From NCBI RefSeq assembly GCF_932276165.1, contig NC_063987.1, forward strand, positions 4,154,001-4,218,000: a stretch of DNA of 64,000 nucleotides, in the 5' to 3' direction. Shown one piece after another: positions 59,601 through 62,600 of the stretch. Below the pieces are notes generated by a model that was not told the origin of the DNA, searched no databases, and saw only the letters and a program-made list of their open reading frames with translations. Every line of letters begins with the position of its first letter. Position 1 is the stretch's first letter. Origin of the DNA: Plutella xylostella. Its lineage: Eukaryota; Arthropoda; Insecta; Lepidoptera; Plutellidae. Both the position numbers and the translations under genes were made by a program.

Positions 59601-62600
59601 TAGTGGCTAGGTATTGGGCCTTGGAAGAGCCCTACGTCTGGCTGATGATGATGATTATGGTGAAGGGTAGTTACATCTACAACTCCTTTGAGTAAAATGA
59701 TAAATATACAGAAACCTGTTATTTTATAATATGAGAGCGGAAAACTTAGCTAGCCTAGCTTTGACGCCGTCTGAAAAATTCAGGTATATTTAAAAGGTCA
59801 CCAGAATATTAGCAACTAAAAGCCTGAAAATTTTATTCAAATTACCTATTAAGGGCTGATATTTCAATAGCCAGATAAAAGTTATCTGGGGAATAATTCT
59901 GATGCTGTCACGTCTGAATGTTTGTATTAGACAGTGACAGCAACAATTTTATTCATTAGATAACACTTATCTGACTGATGAAAAATCAGCCCTAAATGTT
60001 TTAAAAAATTGAGGCCGTTTAATTTAGGATTTTTGTGAATGGAACTGTTTCTTTGCTCGTGAGTGTATTAACAACCGTATACCGTATGGCGCAGTAGTTA
60101 ATAACTTTGTCTGCTGTGTCAATGGTCTCGCGTTCGGTCCCGACCGGAACAGTATTTGTTTAAACACAGCTATTTATTCTCGGATGTCCATTGTAATCGA
60201 AGGACGGTAATATAAACTAGTAGTCCATATCCATACACACCATACGGGAGAAAAGTAGGCAAATTAACATTTACCTACACCGCAACGCATGAATGACTGT
60301 ATGTATTTGATAATTTTTTCCATTTTAAAGATAAGGTAAAGAAAGAAAAATTTATGCCTGATTAATTCTGAATTTTAAAAATCTGATAAATTATTATAAG
60401 TTAAAACCTTTTAGAACTAAATTCAGTAGAAAAGTAAAACAATAAAAATGCAAAAAGGATTTGGGCTCGTCCGGGATTTGAACCCGGGACCTCTCGCACC
60501 CTAAGCGAAAATCATACCCCTAGACCAACGAGCCAGCTGAGTAACTTGCTGAATTTAGTCATCGGGTCATTGACTGCCAATGACCTCGATGCTACGTCAT
60601 CGAAATCATGTTAGTGAAAGGCTCTTGTTTGTTTTAAAAACCAGTTGTGTGTGAGGCTTCGTTTGCATTCCGTCAAATACTTAGCATCAACATTTTTCGT
60701 AACAAGTATCAGAGAGTAGCTAAAATTATAAAGATAATTAGTAATATAATGAAAATAAATAAAATATGTATGTTAATCATGGTATAAACGTATTTGATAA
60801 AAATAAAAACATAAAAAGTTGGGCTCGTCCGGGATTTGAACCCGGGACCTCTCGCACCCAAAGCGAGAATCATACCCCTAGACCAACGAGCCGCTGAGAA
60901 TAAATACGAAATTACGAATCACATCAAATCGGTAGTATTTAATCGGTGATAGTCACACTCACTATAACATTATAAGGTAGAAAATCCTCTTATTAATCAT
61001 AATAACGCATGACTAACGCAAACCTTAATAGATTCCGCAACAACACAAAAATACCGCCTATTATTAATTAAGTATCTATATCTATTTCTATATTGTTCTT
61101 ATCTTTTTACAATATTTAAGTAGGTACTTATCATTGATAAAACCATTGTTTCTATAGCTCAAACGTGGAGAATGCAAACGGATGGATTTGTCATAAAATG
61201 TTATCACACAAGTAGTATGGGTAAATAAATACATTATGTTATCATAATGATGGTCTATTCGTTTATGCTCTAAGGCGTTAATGAAAAAACCTTCTCTTCA
61301 TAACCATCAAAGTTTGTAAGTTATTTATTTTGCAAATTGTCCTAACTCTTTTAACAAAAGTTATTTAAAATAACCGCCAGAATCCAGAGTCACACCATCA
61401 CAATTATTGTAATGATCACTTTGTAATCGTCCACTGCTAGACATACGCATAGCAACATTCTGTCCATTTATTTCTCATCCTCACTAGTGACCTAGGGCCA
61501 CTTGCAGAAACATATTAAATCTAGATTTAGTGTGAAATCTCGATTTAAGAAACGTCAGTCCATATAAAATTTGACACTAAATCGAGATTTAACACTAAAT
61601 CTAGATTTAATATGTTGGTGCAAGTGGCCCCTAGTGTCTTCTTTGACTGCGGCGCCGTTTACCTGTTTGCGGCCTCCATTCAAGAACACATTTTTGGTTC
61701 TTCAGCAGACATGACTGTTCCGCTGTCATAATACTCGTAGCTTGCAGTAGGTATATCAAGAGCTATGTCAATTATTATTATTTTAGCATGGATATACGAT
61801 GTTAGTATCTAAACTCACCTCGGTAAGGATTCAAAGTGGCGTTAGGATCAGGTGTGATCTGCAGTATCTCCTTGGCCTCCTTCTGCGACATCTGTCGGAT
61901 GTAGCTGAGCGCCGCGCGACGTACCACCAGGTCACTGCTGCCTAGGTCTTCCTGCAATACATAGAAGGGTTTGTTAGTGTTTGCTGGATTATATAAAAAT
62001 AAAGAGGATTTTATTTTTGTACTTTCCGGTAACCGAGCTTGAGACTGCGGCTACGTAGTGTGTAATGAAAGCCATAGATTATACCTACAACAGTGGCGGG
62101 TTTTGTAAGAGGCTCCAACAGTGGACTACTATACAGTATACAGAACAAAAGTTATGCAGAATGACCCCCTGAGTCACCCCTTTTCAGCTTAGTATACCCT
62201 TTTTGCAACACCCTGTATAGGTTGCTCTACTACTGCTGGTGCTCTACTGCGGCTCTACCTACAGACACACAGACACTCACGGGGCGCGCGGGCGGCTGGC
62301 GGCGGTCGGTGAACAGGTGCAGCTGCTGCAGACAGCCCAGCGCCTCGGAGCGCGCGCCGGCGCCGCCGCACACGGCTCTACCTACAGACACACAGACACT
62401 CACGGGGCGCGCGGGCGGCTGGCGGCGGTCGGTGAACAGGTGCAGCTGCTGCAGACAGCCCAGCGCCTCGGAGCGCGCGCCGGCGCCGCCGCACACGGCT
62501 CTACCTACAGACACACAGACACTCACGGGGCGCGCGGGCGGCTGGCGGCGGTCGGTGAACAGGTGCAGCTGCTGCAGACAGCCCAGCGCCTCGGAGCGCG

